Origin: Flammeovirgaceae bacterium UBA2786
GTDB lineage: Bacteria > Bacteroidota > Bacteroidia > Cytophagales > Cyclobacteriaceae
Assembly: GCA_002352225.1 (NCBI GenBank)
Contig: DEIA01000043.1
Coordinates: 68,030 to 124,225, forward strand
Direction: 5' to 3'
DNA length: 56,196 nt
The position numbers and the translations under genes were made by a program. Positions 48,327 to 56,196 of this stretch are shown piece by piece. Within the stretch, counting starts at the first letter, position 1. Each line of letters starts with the position of its first letter. The notes under the pieces were generated by a model. The model did no database searches, had not been told where the DNA came from, and saw only the letters and a list, made by a program, of their open reading frames with translations.

Positions 48327-50102
48327 CTATCGTCTACCAGAAAATGACAAAGAATAGCCAAATGAAACACCTATACGGAATGAGCTTACAAATTTTTCGG
48401 GGTTCACATCTTTAAAAATACTTTCAAACCGGGGTTCTACATCAAAACCACGATACCCTAAACCATACCCTGTAAAGGCATCGATCGTAAATCCATCGCC
48501 ATTGTTTCGGGTCATTAATCGCATACCCAGTAACAGGCCATACTCAGCCCGTTGTTCTGAAGCGCTGGCCGTAAATGTTGCCCCAGGCACGAGCGGGAAA
48601 TCTGTATTAGCAAAATATCCAAGGTTGGTAAAGCGTACCTCGTGGGCAAAGTACCACATTCCTGCTTTCACGGGGTTGTAAAATTTTTGCTTAATCGCGA
48701 TTGCATAGCCACGATCAAATACTTTGTCTTTCGCTACATTATCATCTGCTGTATAAAATGGATTACGAATAGCGACAAACTCAAACTCATGCCCCAATCG
48801 TTCTTCATTATAAAATTCAACTGCCATGGGCAACAAGCCCACAAAAGTAAATGCCGGGTTCCCTTGTATAATTACGCCCCGGTATTCGGGGTAGCGGGGG
48901 GTGAAGTACGTGAATCCTCTACGCGTTTCATTTTTCGTAGTGACGGGTGTTTTGGCGGGTGCATTAACCAGAATATTATTCTCGTAAACCGGTTTATAAT
49001 ATCCGGAAAGTTTGCCATCCTCTTCGTAAAGTTCCCATGTACCTACACGTAAATTATTCTCAATTGTACCTTTCGTTTGCAATGATCCGGAAGCAAAATA
49101 TCCTTTATAGGTTCCGGTGCCGGCCACAAAATCACACTCCCCTTCCAATTGTCCATTCTCAGCATAATAATTCCAGATGCCGTGATTTTTTCCATTCTCA
49201 ATTTTGCCCTTCACTTTAAGCTTGCCAGAAGGGTGGTATTCTCTATACTCACCACTTCCTAAAACATAGTTAGCTTCGCTTCTTATTTTTCCTCCCGGTG
49301 CAAATGAATTCCAATATCCATTTTTCTTTCCCCCCTTAAACTCACCTTTTGCACTTACGGAGCCATCTTCAAAGTAATAGTTCCAGATACCGGTTGGTTC
49401 ATCATTTTCATAAACCCCTTCTGCAGAAATTTTTCCCGAGGGGTAATATTGTTTCCATTTACCATTTCGCTTACCCTCCAAAAAATCACCATCACTCTCC
49501 AGTGTACCATCTTCATTAAAGTAACGCCAATGCCCTACATTGCGAACCCCCGCTTTTGGCCCTTCGCCCAGTACTTTACCAGAATGATAATATTCGGTGT
49601 ATCTTCCATGATCATCTACATATTCAATCTCTCCTTTTAAGGCACCATCCTGAAAATGGGAACGCCACAAGCCCGATCTTTTATTAGCAACATAATTTCC
49701 AGACTCTTTAAGATCGCCACTTTCATAATAAATTTTCCATAAGCCCTCGCGCAAGCGATTGTTAATATTGCCTTCCATACTCTTCTGGCCGTTCTCATAA
49801 AAATATTCCCATAAACCATAGTTGGAATTTTGCCTTAGAATACCACGCATCTTGATATTACCAGTCTCATAATAAAATTCCCAAACGCCAGAAGTCTCGT
49901 TATTTAAAAACTGACCTTTAGATTCGATGTTTCCATTTAGAAAATACGATATATACCGGCCGTGTAGTACATTTCGGATAGTGTCTTTAACCTGGTAAAT
50001 TTCTTTCGTTACCAGTTTTTCTGCATCGTGGTAGGTATACCGTTTAAATTGGGCTAACACCAAACCCGGTAGAAAGGAAAAAACCAATACCAAACTGCGC
50101 AT
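48327..50102 (-). CDS. MORN_2 (YwqK-type) repeat protein with outer-membrane-like C-terminal domain
   Basis: A 591-residue exported protein: signal peptide (about 1-17, ending VLAQ), then about sixteen tandem MORN_2 repeats of roughly 22-24 residues to about residue 385, each with a core like GxWxxYYxxGxLxxxGxY (GLWEYFYENGQKSMEG, GKWKQYYPSGKISAEG, GIWNYYAENGQLEGEC). From about residue 405 the sequence changes to a beta-rich, aromatic domain of about 185 residues that ends FGYSLSFSGRR and looks like a small outer-membrane barrel or its periplasmic mimic. YwqK-like names refer to a proposed antitoxin role, but such repeats are mostly surface-associated here. Function unknown. Confidence 0.8.
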   Translation of the reverse strand: MRSLVLVFSFLPGLVLAQFKRYTYHDAEKLVTKEIYQVKDTIRNVLHGRYISYFLNGNIESKGQFLNNETSGVWEFYYETGNIKMRGILRQNSNYGLWEYFYENGQKSMEGNINNRLREGLWKIYYESGDLKESGNYVANKRSGLWRSHFQDGALKGEIEYVDDHGRYTEYYHSGKVLGEGPKAGVRNVGHWRYFNEDGTLESDGDFLEGKRNGKWKQYYPSGKISAEGVYENDEPTGIWNYYFEDGSVSAKGEFKGGKKNGYWNSFAPGGKIRSEANYVLGSGEYREYHPSGKLKVKGKIENGKNHGIWNYYAENGQLEGECDFVAGTGTYKGYFASGSLQTKGTIENNLRVGTWELYEEDGKLSGYYKPVYENNILVNAPAKTPVTTKNETRRGFTYFTPRYPEYRGVIIQGNPAFTFVGLLPMAVEFYNEERLGHEFEFVAIRNPFYTADDNVAKDKVFDRGYAIAIKQKFYNPVKAGMWYFAHEVRFTNLGYFANTDFPLVPGATFTASASEQRAEYGLLLGMRLMTRNNGDGFTIDAFTGYGLGYRGFDVEPRFESIFKDVNPEKFVSSFRIGVSFGYSLSFSGRR

Positions 50103-50161
50103 GATTTCTTAGCTCTTTGAATTATTCGCGTATTCAAAGTTAAAAAAAACTTGCAAACGGG

Positions 50162-51115
50162 TTATCTGGATAATGCGTTTAGCACACCAGCCTTACCCCA
50201 CTCTTCTGTTTCGATAGCCGACCATAACTCAGGAAAAAACTGAATGCGCTGAAACCGGGGGGGCAAATATTTTTGCCAGTTTGTTCCGCCTGTTGCCTTT
50301 ATATCTTCCGGATCGCGTTGCAGGTAACGCGCTGCCGATTTCATATGAGCCAGCGGCCATAAAACATTCGCCAATTCATCTAACTGCCGAAGCAAACGTT
50401 TTACCGGCTCTGAATTGGGAAAATGTTGTTGATAAAGCTTCCGCAGATTTTTATTTCGGAAGCGTAAGCCTGTTTCTTTAAACAATTTCTGATACTTCTC
50501 TTCAAATTGCTGAAGGGTAAGCGTTTTTTTTCCTGATGCAAGTTCTGTTGCACCACTTCGCCAATATAAATGTTCAACCTGTTGTTCCAGGTCGCTATAC
50601 TCCTGAAACGATTCGCGCATACCTAAACTTACCAGGTTAATCATATCGGTACAACAAATTTCAATTAACCGGTATTGTGCAGACTGAAACCCCGAAGCTG
50701 GCAATAACGAAATTCGGAATTTTAAAAACTGCTCTCTTTCCATACCATCTACCATTACAGCGAATGAGTTTTCGAGTAGTTGAAAATACCGAACAATACG
50801 GGTTACCCGTTCAATAAAGAATTTTTCATCAAGATTTTCTTTAGCAGCAATTTGCTCTAACTCCCACAACGCGAGATTGAAATATAGTTCTGTAATCTGG
50901 TGATAAACGATAAACACTTTTTCGTCCGGAAACTGTGTTTTAGGATTTTGCAAACTCAGCAGGGTATCCAGGTGAATATAATCCCAATACGTAAGGTAGT
51001 CGGCATGGAGCAAGCCATCCAGGTAGGATGATAAGTCCTGTCCCATAACCGTATATTTTTGCTGTAACTTTTTAAGTTGTTCTACCAGGCTGGGGTCTAA
51101 AGAAGGTTTATCCAT
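50162..51115 (-). CDS. kynA: Tryptophan 2,3-dioxygenase family protein
   Basis: Haem dioxygenase opening the indole ring of tryptophan to N-formylkynurenine. The ATG at 51115 gives 317 residues starting MDKPSLDPSLVEQ. The longer frame beginning at 51151 would overlap the divergent gene. Landmarks are YLTYWDYIHLDTLLSLQ, EKVFIVYHQITELYF, GFQSAQYRLIEI and, near the C-terminus, PLAHMKSAARYLQ (haem-proximal region) with ATGGTNW. This is the divergent Bacteroidota branch of the family (ATGGT where classical TDOs have GTGGS). It is divergent from glutaryl-CoA dehydrogenase, which acts lower in tryptophan and lysine breakdown. Confidence 0.85.
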   Translation of the reverse strand: MDKPSLDPSLVEQLKKLQQKYTVMGQDLSSYLDGLLHADYLTYWDYIHLDTLLSLQNPKTQFPDEKVFIVYHQITELYFNLALWELEQIAAKENLDEKFFIERVTRIVRYFQLLENSFAVMVDGMEREQFLKFRISLLPASGFQSAQYRLIEICCTDMINLVSLGMRESFQEYSDLEQQVEHLYWRSGATELASGKKTLTLQQFEEKYQKLFKETGLRFRNKNLRKLYQQHFPNSEPVKRLLRQLDELANVLWPLAHMKSAARYLQRDPEDIKATGGTNWQKYLPPRFQRIQFFPELWSAIETEEWGKAGVLNALSR

Positions 51116-51134
51116 AAGAATTAAAATACTTGCG

Positions 51135-51142
51135 TAAATTTG
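51135..51142 (+). promoter_or_regulatory. -7 promoter element of glutaryl-CoA dehydrogenase
   Basis: TAAATTTG, an exact TAnnTTTG match, 26 bases before the ATG at 51169. The surrounding 12-mer GCGTAAATTTGA is identical to that before the LacI gene (37790-37801 region). A TTTA 24 bases upstream may be a poor -33 box. Confidence 0.4.
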
Positions 51143-51168
51143 ACCATTCACACAGAATAACCCAAACT

Positions 51169-52383
51169 ATGTCATCAAAAGCTGCCACCAAAACCCACAA
51201 GAGTACCAAACAAGACGTATATGAGCAGCCCGACTTTTATGCTGTTGATGATTTACTTACGGAAGAACACAAATTGGTGCGCAGCGCCATTCGCGATTTT
51301 GTAAAACGAGAAATTTCGCCTTACATAGAAGACTGGGCTCAACGCGCTCACTTTCCCTACGAAATCGTAAAAAAGTTTGGAGATATTGGCGCCTTTGGGC
51401 CAACCATTCCGCAACAATATGGTGGTGGTGGTCTGGATTACATTTCGTATGGCATCTTAATGCAGGAAATAGAGCGGGGCGACTCAGGCATGCGTTCTAC
51501 CGCATCGGTACAGGGTTCTTTAGTTATGTACCCGATCTATAAATTTGGCAGCGAAGAACAACGTAAAAAATATTTGCCTAAGCTGGCCAGTGGCGAGTGG
51601 CTGGGTTGCTTTGGTTTAACAGAACCCGATCATGGTTCTAATCCTTCGGGAATGGTTACTAACGTTAAAGACATGGGCGATCATTACGTGTTGAATGGCG
51701 CTAAGATGTGGATTTCAAACTCGCCCCGTGCCGATGTGGCTGTGGTGTGGGCAAAGAATGAGGCAGGTCGCATTCATGGTTTTATTGTAGAACGGGGCAT
51801 GCCCGGATTTACTACCCCCGAAACACACGGCAAGTGGAGTTTACGTGCCAGTGCAACCGGAGAGTTGGTTTTTGATAATGTAAAAGTTCCTAAAGAAAAT
51901 CTACTACCTGGCAAAAATGGATTAGGTGCGCCCATGATGTGCCTGGATTCCGCACGCTATGGAATAGCCTGGGGTGCTATTGGTGCTGCTATGGACTGTT
52001 ACGATTCGGCCAAACGATATGCGAAAGAACGAATTCAGTTTGGTAAACCTATTGGGTCATTTCAATTGGTACAGAAGAAACTGGCGGAGATGCTTACTGA
52101 AATAACCAAAGCGCAACTACTGAACTGGCGATTGGGCGTGTTGATGAATGAAGGTAAGGCAACTACAGCACAAATTTCGCTTGCAAAACGAAACAACATT
52201 CAAATTGCGCTGGAGATTGCCCGCGAAGCCAGACAGATACATGGGGGCATGGGCATTACCGGAGAATACCCCATGATGCGCCACATGATGAACCTGGAGT
52301 CGGTACTTACCTACGAAGGTACGCACGACATACACCTGCTGATCTTAGGCAATCACATTACGGGAATTCCGGCCTTTAGCTAA
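51169..52383 (+). CDS. gcdH: Glutaryl-CoA dehydrogenase-type acyl-CoA dehydrogenase
   Basis: FAD enzyme oxidising and decarboxylating glutaryl-CoA to crotonyl-CoA in lysine and tryptophan degradation. The ATG at 51169 gives 404 residues; an upstream in-frame TTG at 51130 is less likely because the promoter element lies between. The family-specific features are RSTASVQGSLVMYPI, GCFGLTEPDHGSNPSGM (FAD/substrate loop), SLRASATGELVFDNV, and the catalytic base Glu383 in LTYEGTHDIHLLILG. The GTHDIH context is that of GCDH rather than generic short-chain dehydrogenases. An N-terminal basic stretch precedes the catalytic domain. It is divergent from tryptophan dioxygenase. Confidence 0.93.
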   Translation: MSSKAATKTHKSTKQDVYEQPDFYAVDDLLTEEHKLVRSAIRDFVKREISPYIEDWAQRAHFPYEIVKKFGDIGAFGPTIPQQYGGGGLDYISYGILMQEIERGDSGMRSTASVQGSLVMYPIYKFGSEEQRKKYLPKLASGEWLGCFGLTEPDHGSNPSGMVTNVKDMGDHYVLNGAKMWISNSPRADVAVVWAKNEAGRIHGFIVERGMPGFTTPETHGKWSLRASATGELVFDNVKVPKENLLPGKNGLGAPMMCLDSARYGIAWGAIGAAMDCYDSAKRYAKERIQFGKPIGSFQLVQKKLAEMLTEITKAQLLNWRLGVLMNEGKATTAQISLAKRNNIQIALEIAREARQIHGGMGITGEYPMMRHMMNLESVLTYEGTHDIHLLILGNHITGIPAFS

Positions 52384-52386
52384 CAG

Positions 52387-53454
52387 TTACTGTTCAATAA
52401 ACCCACTAATGGTAATTCGTTGTACTGGGTTACGCGGGTCGGTAGAATAGATCGTTATCGATTTATTCTGCGTACCGGCACGACCTTTTGTATCTAAAAC
52501 AATTTTTAGTGTCCCTGCTTCGCCTGGTTGTAAAGTGTTCTTGTCGAGCGAAGTAGTTACACAGGTACAATTGGGTTGAACCTCGCGAATGGTTAGAGAT
52601 TGTTTACCCCTGTTGTGCAGGGCTACCTGTAACTCGCTCCTGTTCCCTGATTTTACCCGGCCAAAATCCAACGTATAGTTGGTGGCTATCAAAACTGGTG
52701 CTTTCGTAATTTCGGCTGCACTAAGCGCTGGAAAAAATTCCTCAGCTGTAGCATAAACAGAAATAATCTTAACCGAGTCAGCGTCTGTTGTAATCAGTTC
52801 AATCTTATCAGCAATAAAGCCATACCGGTTTAACACTTTAGCATCATAATTCAGGTTAAGCACGCCCGTTTCACCGGCCTGCAAAGTTACCGGGGCAGGT
52901 ATTGTAATATGAGACGGTGTTATGGCACGTTTAATAGTCAGCGGCTCAAGCCCCGCATTTTGAATTTTGAATTCCTGCATAATAGCAGGCTTGTTTACAA
53001 ACACTTTACCCAGCGCAAATGAGTTGCTCTTCAACCGAAGATTTCCAAGCACAGCTTTCAACTCATCGCCTCCGGATTTTTTATCTACCACATTACCCTT
53101 AATCGTTAATACGATTGGATTCTTCTCTATATCGGTAGTTACCGTTAATGTTTTGTTGAAATAGCCGGGTTTTCCTTTTGGATCAAAGTTTACTTTTATA
53201 AAGCCCGTACCTGACGCAGCAATCGATTCTTTTGTCCAGCCGGGTGTGGTGCATCCACACGAGGCTTGTACATTCAAAATCCGCATGGGCCGGTTAGCCA
53301 GATTTGTAAAGGTAAATTCATACTCTACATTTCCCCCAAACTCCACAACCTCGCCAAAATCGTGCGTTTTAGATTTAAAAAACACAGGCTCAGTAAGCTG
53401 CCCATAAAGCAGGCCTGGCAACACCAAACCAATAATCAGTAATAAAAATCTCAT
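52387..53454 (-). CDS. Secreted protein with two DUF1573 domains
   Basis: A 355-residue exported protein: signal peptide (about 1-18), then two DUF1573 immunoglobulin-like beta domains. The first, about 25-125, has ASCGCTTP (Cys66, Cys68), and the second, about 255-355, has NCTCVTT (Cys296, Cys298). Between them lies a third ASH/Ig-like strand set (FKIQNAGLEPLTIKRAI). DUF1573 proteins are widespread in Bacteroidota, with a CxC that may bind metal or form a disulfide; function unknown. It is convergent with gcdH, 3 bases from its stop, and divergent from trpS. Confidence 0.88.
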   Translation of the reverse strand: MRFLLLIIGLVLPGLLYGQLTEPVFFKSKTHDFGEVVEFGGNVEYEFTFTNLANRPMRILNVQASCGCTTPGWTKESIAASGTGFIKVNFDPKGKPGYFNKTLTVTTDIEKNPIVLTIKGNVVDKKSGGDELKAVLGNLRLKSNSFALGKVFVNKPAIMQEFKIQNAGLEPLTIKRAITPSHITIPAPVTLQAGETGVLNLNYDAKVLNRYGFIADKIELITTDADSVKIISVYATAEEFFPALSAAEITKAPVLIATNYTLDFGRVKSGNRSELQVALHNRGKQSLTIREVQPNCTCVTTSLDKNTLQPGEAGTLKIVLDTKGRAGTQNKSITIYSTDPRNPVQRITISGFIEQ

Positions 53455-53514
53455 TCTGCAAAACTAAAGTATTTGATACTGTAATTCCATATTCTTGCTT
53501 TATTTGCAGCCAAT

Positions 53515-54483
53515 ATGGCACGAATTCTAACAGGTATACAAAGTAGTGGACGCCCGCATCTGGGTAATTTACTGGGTGCAATTATTCCGGCAATTAAACT
53601 CTCGCAGCAAACGGGCAACGAATCGTTTTTCTTTATTGCCGATCTGCATTCGCTTACCAGTATTAAAGATGCCCAAACCCGCATTAGTAATGTGCAGGCT
53701 GTTGCAGCTGCCTGGCTGGCTTTTGGTTTTGATGTAAATAAAAACCTGCTGTACCGGCAAAGTCAGATTCCCGAAGTATGTGAACTTACCTGGTACCTGA
53801 GTTGCCTCACTCCATTTCCGATGCTCGCAAACGCCCATTCTTTTAAAGATAAAGCCGACAGGCTATCGGATGTGAACGCAGGTTTGTTTACCTACCCCGT
53901 TTTAATGACAGCCGATATCATTCTTTATGATGCCAATTTTGTGCCCGTAGGAAAAGATCAGCGGCAGCATCTGGAAATGGCTCGTGATATTGCCAGCGCC
54001 TTCAACAACCAGTATGGCGAAACATTTATATTGCCCGAAGCCCGTATTGAAGAATCTGTTATGACAATCCCGGGCACGGATGGACAGAAGATGAGTAAAT
54101 CCTATAATAACATTATTGATATTTTTCTTCCCGAAAAGGACTTGAAGAAACAAATCGGATCTATTATTACGGATAGCACTCCTATAGAGGCCCAAAAAAA
54201 TCCGGATACCGATAATGTATTTGCTATTTACAAACTTGTGGCTACTCCAGATCAAACAGAATTGTTACGACAAAAATACCTGGCCGGTAATTTTGGTTAC
54301 GGACATGCCAAACAAGAACTCTTATCGGTAATAGTAGAGAAGTACTCGAAAGAGCGCGAGGTTTTTAATTATTACATGAATAACCTGCCTGAACTTCATA
54401 AGAAATTAGAACAGAGCGAAATAAAAGCCCGGGCAATTGCTAAGTCTGTTTTAGATAAAGTTAGAACCCGACTAGGGTACTGA
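53515..54483 (+). CDS. trpS: Tryptophanyl-tRNA synthetase
   Basis: Class I synthetase of 322 residues. The HIGH-like motif is SGRPHLGNLLG (11-21), KMSKS at 192-196 (GQKMSKSYNN), and VPVGKDQRQHLEMARDIA is the tryptophan-pocket segment of bacterial TrpRS. Normal length. A TTTG/TTTATTTG pair at 53472-53506 may be its promoter and would make the transcript nearly leaderless. Confidence 0.97.
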   Translation: MARILTGIQSSGRPHLGNLLGAIIPAIKLSQQTGNESFFFIADLHSLTSIKDAQTRISNVQAVAAAWLAFGFDVNKNLLYRQSQIPEVCELTWYLSCLTPFPMLANAHSFKDKADRLSDVNAGLFTYPVLMTADIILYDANFVPVGKDQRQHLEMARDIASAFNNQYGETFILPEARIEESVMTIPGTDGQKMSKSYNNIIDIFLPEKDLKKQIGSIITDSTPIEAQKNPDTDNVFAIYKLVATPDQTELLRQKYLAGNFGYGHAKQELLSVIVEKYSKEREVFNYYMNNLPELHKKLEQSEIKARAIAKSVLDKVRTRLGY

Positions 54484-54533
54484 ATGAAATACACCAGACA
54501 CACTGAGCCTGGCGTATTATGTATGACTTAATC

Positions 54534-54941
54534 TTACTTGGCCGTCCAAACTATTTGTTGCTGGCTAACCCCCACATTTAAGATTACCCGCATTGGGTTG
54601 GGTACAATTACCAGTTTGGTATCCTTGCCGGGAATAGAGTCTATCTCAACAAATACACCTTCCTTATTTGTTACCCCAAATTCGTCCTTGTCGTTTATCG
54701 TGTAGGTTTTGGCGAGGTAAGCAATAGGATAAAGTACATCTGTATCGGGGCAATATTTATCGTGCACGTCTTGCAATACTTCTTCCAGATACTCACCGTA
54801 CTTTACCTGAAGCGAATCTTCCAGATCGTGCAATTCCTCTTCCAAATCATCGTACTTTGGGTTACTGTAATCAATCTTACTTAACGCATTTCTTCGTTTA
54901 GCAATCTCCTGTATGGCTTTATCAAGTTCTTTTACGTCCAT
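54534..54941 (-). CDS. Hypothetical protein with N-terminal coiled coil
   Basis: A 135-residue protein I do not recognise. Residues 1-55 are highly charged and coiled-coil-like (DKAIQEIAKRRNALSKID, DDLEEELHDLEDSL). The rest is beta-rich with DTDVLYPIAYLAKTY, FVEIDSIPGKDTKLVIVPNP and NVGVSQQQIVW. No signal peptide or membrane segment. It is convergent with trpS with no strong terminator between, and divergent from HPPD. Comparable small proteins are common in Cytophagales, so it is probably a real gene. Confidence 0.7.
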   Translation of the reverse strand: MDVKELDKAIQEIAKRRNALSKIDYSNPKYDDLEEELHDLEDSLQVKYGEYLEEVLQDVHDKYCPDTDVLYPIAYLAKTYTINDKDEFGVTNKEGVFVEIDSIPGKDTKLVIVPNPMRVILNVGVSQQQIVWTAK

Positions 54942-55001
54942 TGGTACAAAATTTTATCAAGATTATAGAAACGAAGGCTAAATTAAAACTGGCCGATTAA
55001 T

Positions 55002-55009
55002 TAATTTTG
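55002..55009 (+). promoter_or_regulatory. -7 promoter element of the HPPD gene
   Basis: TAATTTTG, an exact TAnnTTTG match, 21 bases before the ATG at 55031. No convincing -33 TTG. The element overlaps an alternative TTG start at 55007, which supports the later ATG. Confidence 0.4.
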
Positions 55010-55030
55010 AATTCATTAATAAAAACAGGT

Positions 55031-56125
55031 ATGAATCAGGACTTTCTACCCATTCTTGGCACCGACCACATTGAGTTTTATGTAGGTAATGCCAAACAAA
55101 CCGCATTGTTTTACCAGCATTGCATGGGCTTTGAGTTGGTTGCTTATGCCGGCCCCGAAACCGGAGTACGCGACCGGGCTTCGTATGTATTAACACAAGG
55201 TAAGATACGGTTTGTGTTAACTACCAGCCTGCAACCCAATACACCCATTGCACAACATGTAGCCAAACATGGCGATGGGGTAAAAGTTTTAGCCCTGTGG
55301 GTAGAGGATGCCGATAAATCATTTCGCGAGACTGTTGCCCGTGGTGCTGCACCCGCTAGCGCACCCGAAACGCTAAAAGATAATTTTGGCGAAGTGGTAG
55401 TTTCATCTATTCATACGTATGGCGATACCTGGCATACCTTTGTGGAAAGAAAAAATTATACAGGTGCATTTCTTCCCGGTTATCAACCTGTAAAAACAAG
55501 CTGGAAACCAGAATCAATCGGATTAAAGTATGTAGACCATTGTGTGGGTAATGTGGAACTGGGTAAAATGAATCACTGGGTAGAGTTCTACGAAAAGGTA
55601 ATGGGCTTTAATCTACTCATCACCTTCGATGATAAAGACATATCTACCGAATACAGTGCCTTAATGTCGAAGGTGGTTTCTAATGGAAATGGGTATATTA
55701 AATTTCCGATTAACGAACCCGCAGCCGGTAAGAAAAAATCTCAAATTGAAGAGTACCTGGATTTTTACAAAGGTGCCGGTGTACAACACATTGCTATTGC
55801 CACCGATGATATTATCCATACCGTTAGCGAACTAAGACGCAGAGGAGTGGAATTTTTACGCGTACCTGATGTGTATTATGATGATGTGCTTGATCGCGTA
55901 GGTCACATAAATGAAGATATACAGGCACTAAAAAAATTAAATATTCTTATCGATCGCGATGAAGAAGGTTACCTGCTTCAGATTTTTACCAAGCCTATAC
56001 AAGACAGGCCTACTCTGTTTTTTGAAATCATTGAGCGGAATGGCGCCAGATCTTTTGGTAAGGGAAATTTCAAAGCGCTGTTTGAAGCTATCGAATTAGA
56101 ACAAGGCTTACGCGGAAATCTTTAA
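55031..56125 (+). CDS. hppD: 4-Hydroxyphenylpyruvate dioxygenase
   Basis: Non-haem iron enzyme that converts 4-hydroxyphenylpyruvate to homogentisate in tyrosine breakdown. The ATG at 55031 gives 364 residues; the in-frame TTG at 55007 is unlikely. Two vicinal-oxygen-chelate domains are present, N-terminal (TDHIEFYVGNAKQTALFY) and C-terminal. The iron ligands are His170 (YVDHCVGNVE), His253 (VQHIAIATDD) and Glu332 (LFFEIIERNG). The C-terminal SFGKGNFKALFEAIELEQ is typical. It may work with the aromatic-degradation genes upstream (TDO, GcdH). The gene is followed at once by the dispersed repeat at the window edge. Confidence 0.95.
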   Translation: MNQDFLPILGTDHIEFYVGNAKQTALFYQHCMGFELVAYAGPETGVRDRASYVLTQGKIRFVLTTSLQPNTPIAQHVAKHGDGVKVLALWVEDADKSFRETVARGAAPASAPETLKDNFGEVVVSSIHTYGDTWHTFVERKNYTGAFLPGYQPVKTSWKPESIGLKYVDHCVGNVELGKMNHWVEFYEKVMGFNLLITFDDKDISTEYSALMSKVVSNGNGYIKFPINEPAAGKKKSQIEEYLDFYKGAGVQHIAIATDDIIHTVSELRRRGVEFLRVPDVYYDDVLDRVGHINEDIQALKKLNILIDRDEEGYLLQIFTKPIQDRPTLFFEIIERNGARSFGKGNFKALFEAIELEQGLRGNL

Positions 56126-56129
56126 AACG

Positions 56130-56196
56130 AAAAGAGGCTGTCTCAAAAAGTCGTTCTGTCATCGCGGACTTGTTCCGCGATCTCGATTTCGTGGTA
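56130..56196 (+). repeat. Dispersed repeat, right-edge copy
   Basis: Starts 5 bases after the HPPD stop. It has the A-tract, GAGGCTGTCTC and TTCTGTCATCGCGGA parts shared with the left-edge copy (1-48) in opposite orientation, and it continues into a perfect hairpin, ATCGCGGA-CTTGT-TCCGCGAT (56161-56181). The window ends inside it. It is probably a genome-wide repeat and may add stability or termination to the HPPD transcript. Confidence 0.8.

Noticed and set aside
48642..49052. A 136-residue plus-strand frame opposite the MORN_2 gene
   Set aside because: Cys/His/Ile-rich shadow typical of antisense to repetitive Gly/Tyr/Glu-rich repeats.
1..56196. tRNA, rRNA, riboswitch, CRISPR, insertion sequence or prophage
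   Set aside because: No cloverleaf-like GTTCGAATC segments with matching arms, no direct-repeat/spacer pattern and no transposase, integrase or phage structural protein were seen by eye. An FMN riboswitch before riboflavin synthase is excluded by the 6-base gap. A covariance-model search would be the decisive test for small RNAs.

Overview
The window reads as chromosomal DNA of a Bacteroidota bacterium, most likely a Cytophagales member (Cyclobacteriaceae/Ohtaekwangia-like; rank below order is inference). The signs are a SusC/SusD pair, a PorP/SprF-type type IX secretion protein, lipoproteins and Tat-exported oxidoreductases, ASPIC/UnbV and YwqK/MORN_2 repeat proteins, TAnnTTTG-like promoter elements and little Shine-Dalgarno signal. 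No tRNA, rRNA, CRISPR array, transposase or prophage gene was seen.

Layout. 1-6.6 kb: a secreted DUF1080 protein, PorP/SprF, an overlapping PTPS-folE pair, a mitochondrial-type aconitase with an 84-residue lysine-rich histone H1-like tail, and a small SET-domain protein. 6.6-11.8 kb: NUDIX CoA pyrophosphatase, a GH140-like glycosidase, a TPR lipoprotein and an unrecognised secreted protein. 11.9-19.1 kb: a complete histidine operon hisG-D-C-B-H-A-F-IE headed by a His-rich leader peptide and attenuator. 19.1-27.3 kb: a lipoprotein, an unusual flavoprotein of the dihydrolipoamide dehydrogenase fold, PAP2 phosphatase, DUF937-like protein, riboflavin synthase, M20 amidohydrolase, and a small membrane-protein/winged-helix regulator locus with two copies of one palindromic operator. 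27.4-38.9 kb: a SusC-SusD-VCBS/ASPIC-Gfo/Idh/MocA operon, divergent from a LacI-type regulator. 39-46.3 kb: cysS, yidD, then a GMC oxidoreductase, its gluconate-2-dehydrogenase-subunit-3-like partner and two tandem Tat-exported Gfo/Idh/MocA oxidoreductases. 46.3-56.1 kb: CoA-binding protein, COG2509 flavoprotein, a MORN_2/outer-membrane protein, tryptophan 2,3-dioxygenase divergent from glutaryl-CoA dehydrogenase, DUF1573 protein, trpS, a hypothetical gene and 4-hydroxyphenylpyruvate dioxygenase.

How the genes may work together. The GMC/subunit-3 pair, three Tat-exported Gfo/Idh/MocA proteins, a SusCD importer and a DUF1080 protein are the parts expected of a periplasmic 3-keto-glycoside oxidation and cleavage route; this is inference from families and context. 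TDO, GcdH, HPPD and possibly the PTPS/FolE pair (tetrahydrobiopterin for phenylalanine hydroxylase) point to aerobic aromatic amino acid catabolism. The strongest regulatory readings are the his attenuator, whose terminator and antiterminator can both be drawn, and the duplicated operator of the winged-helix regulator.

The two ends of the window carry inverted copies of the same dispersed repeat (about 47 bp, near identical), so the piece is bounded by repeats.
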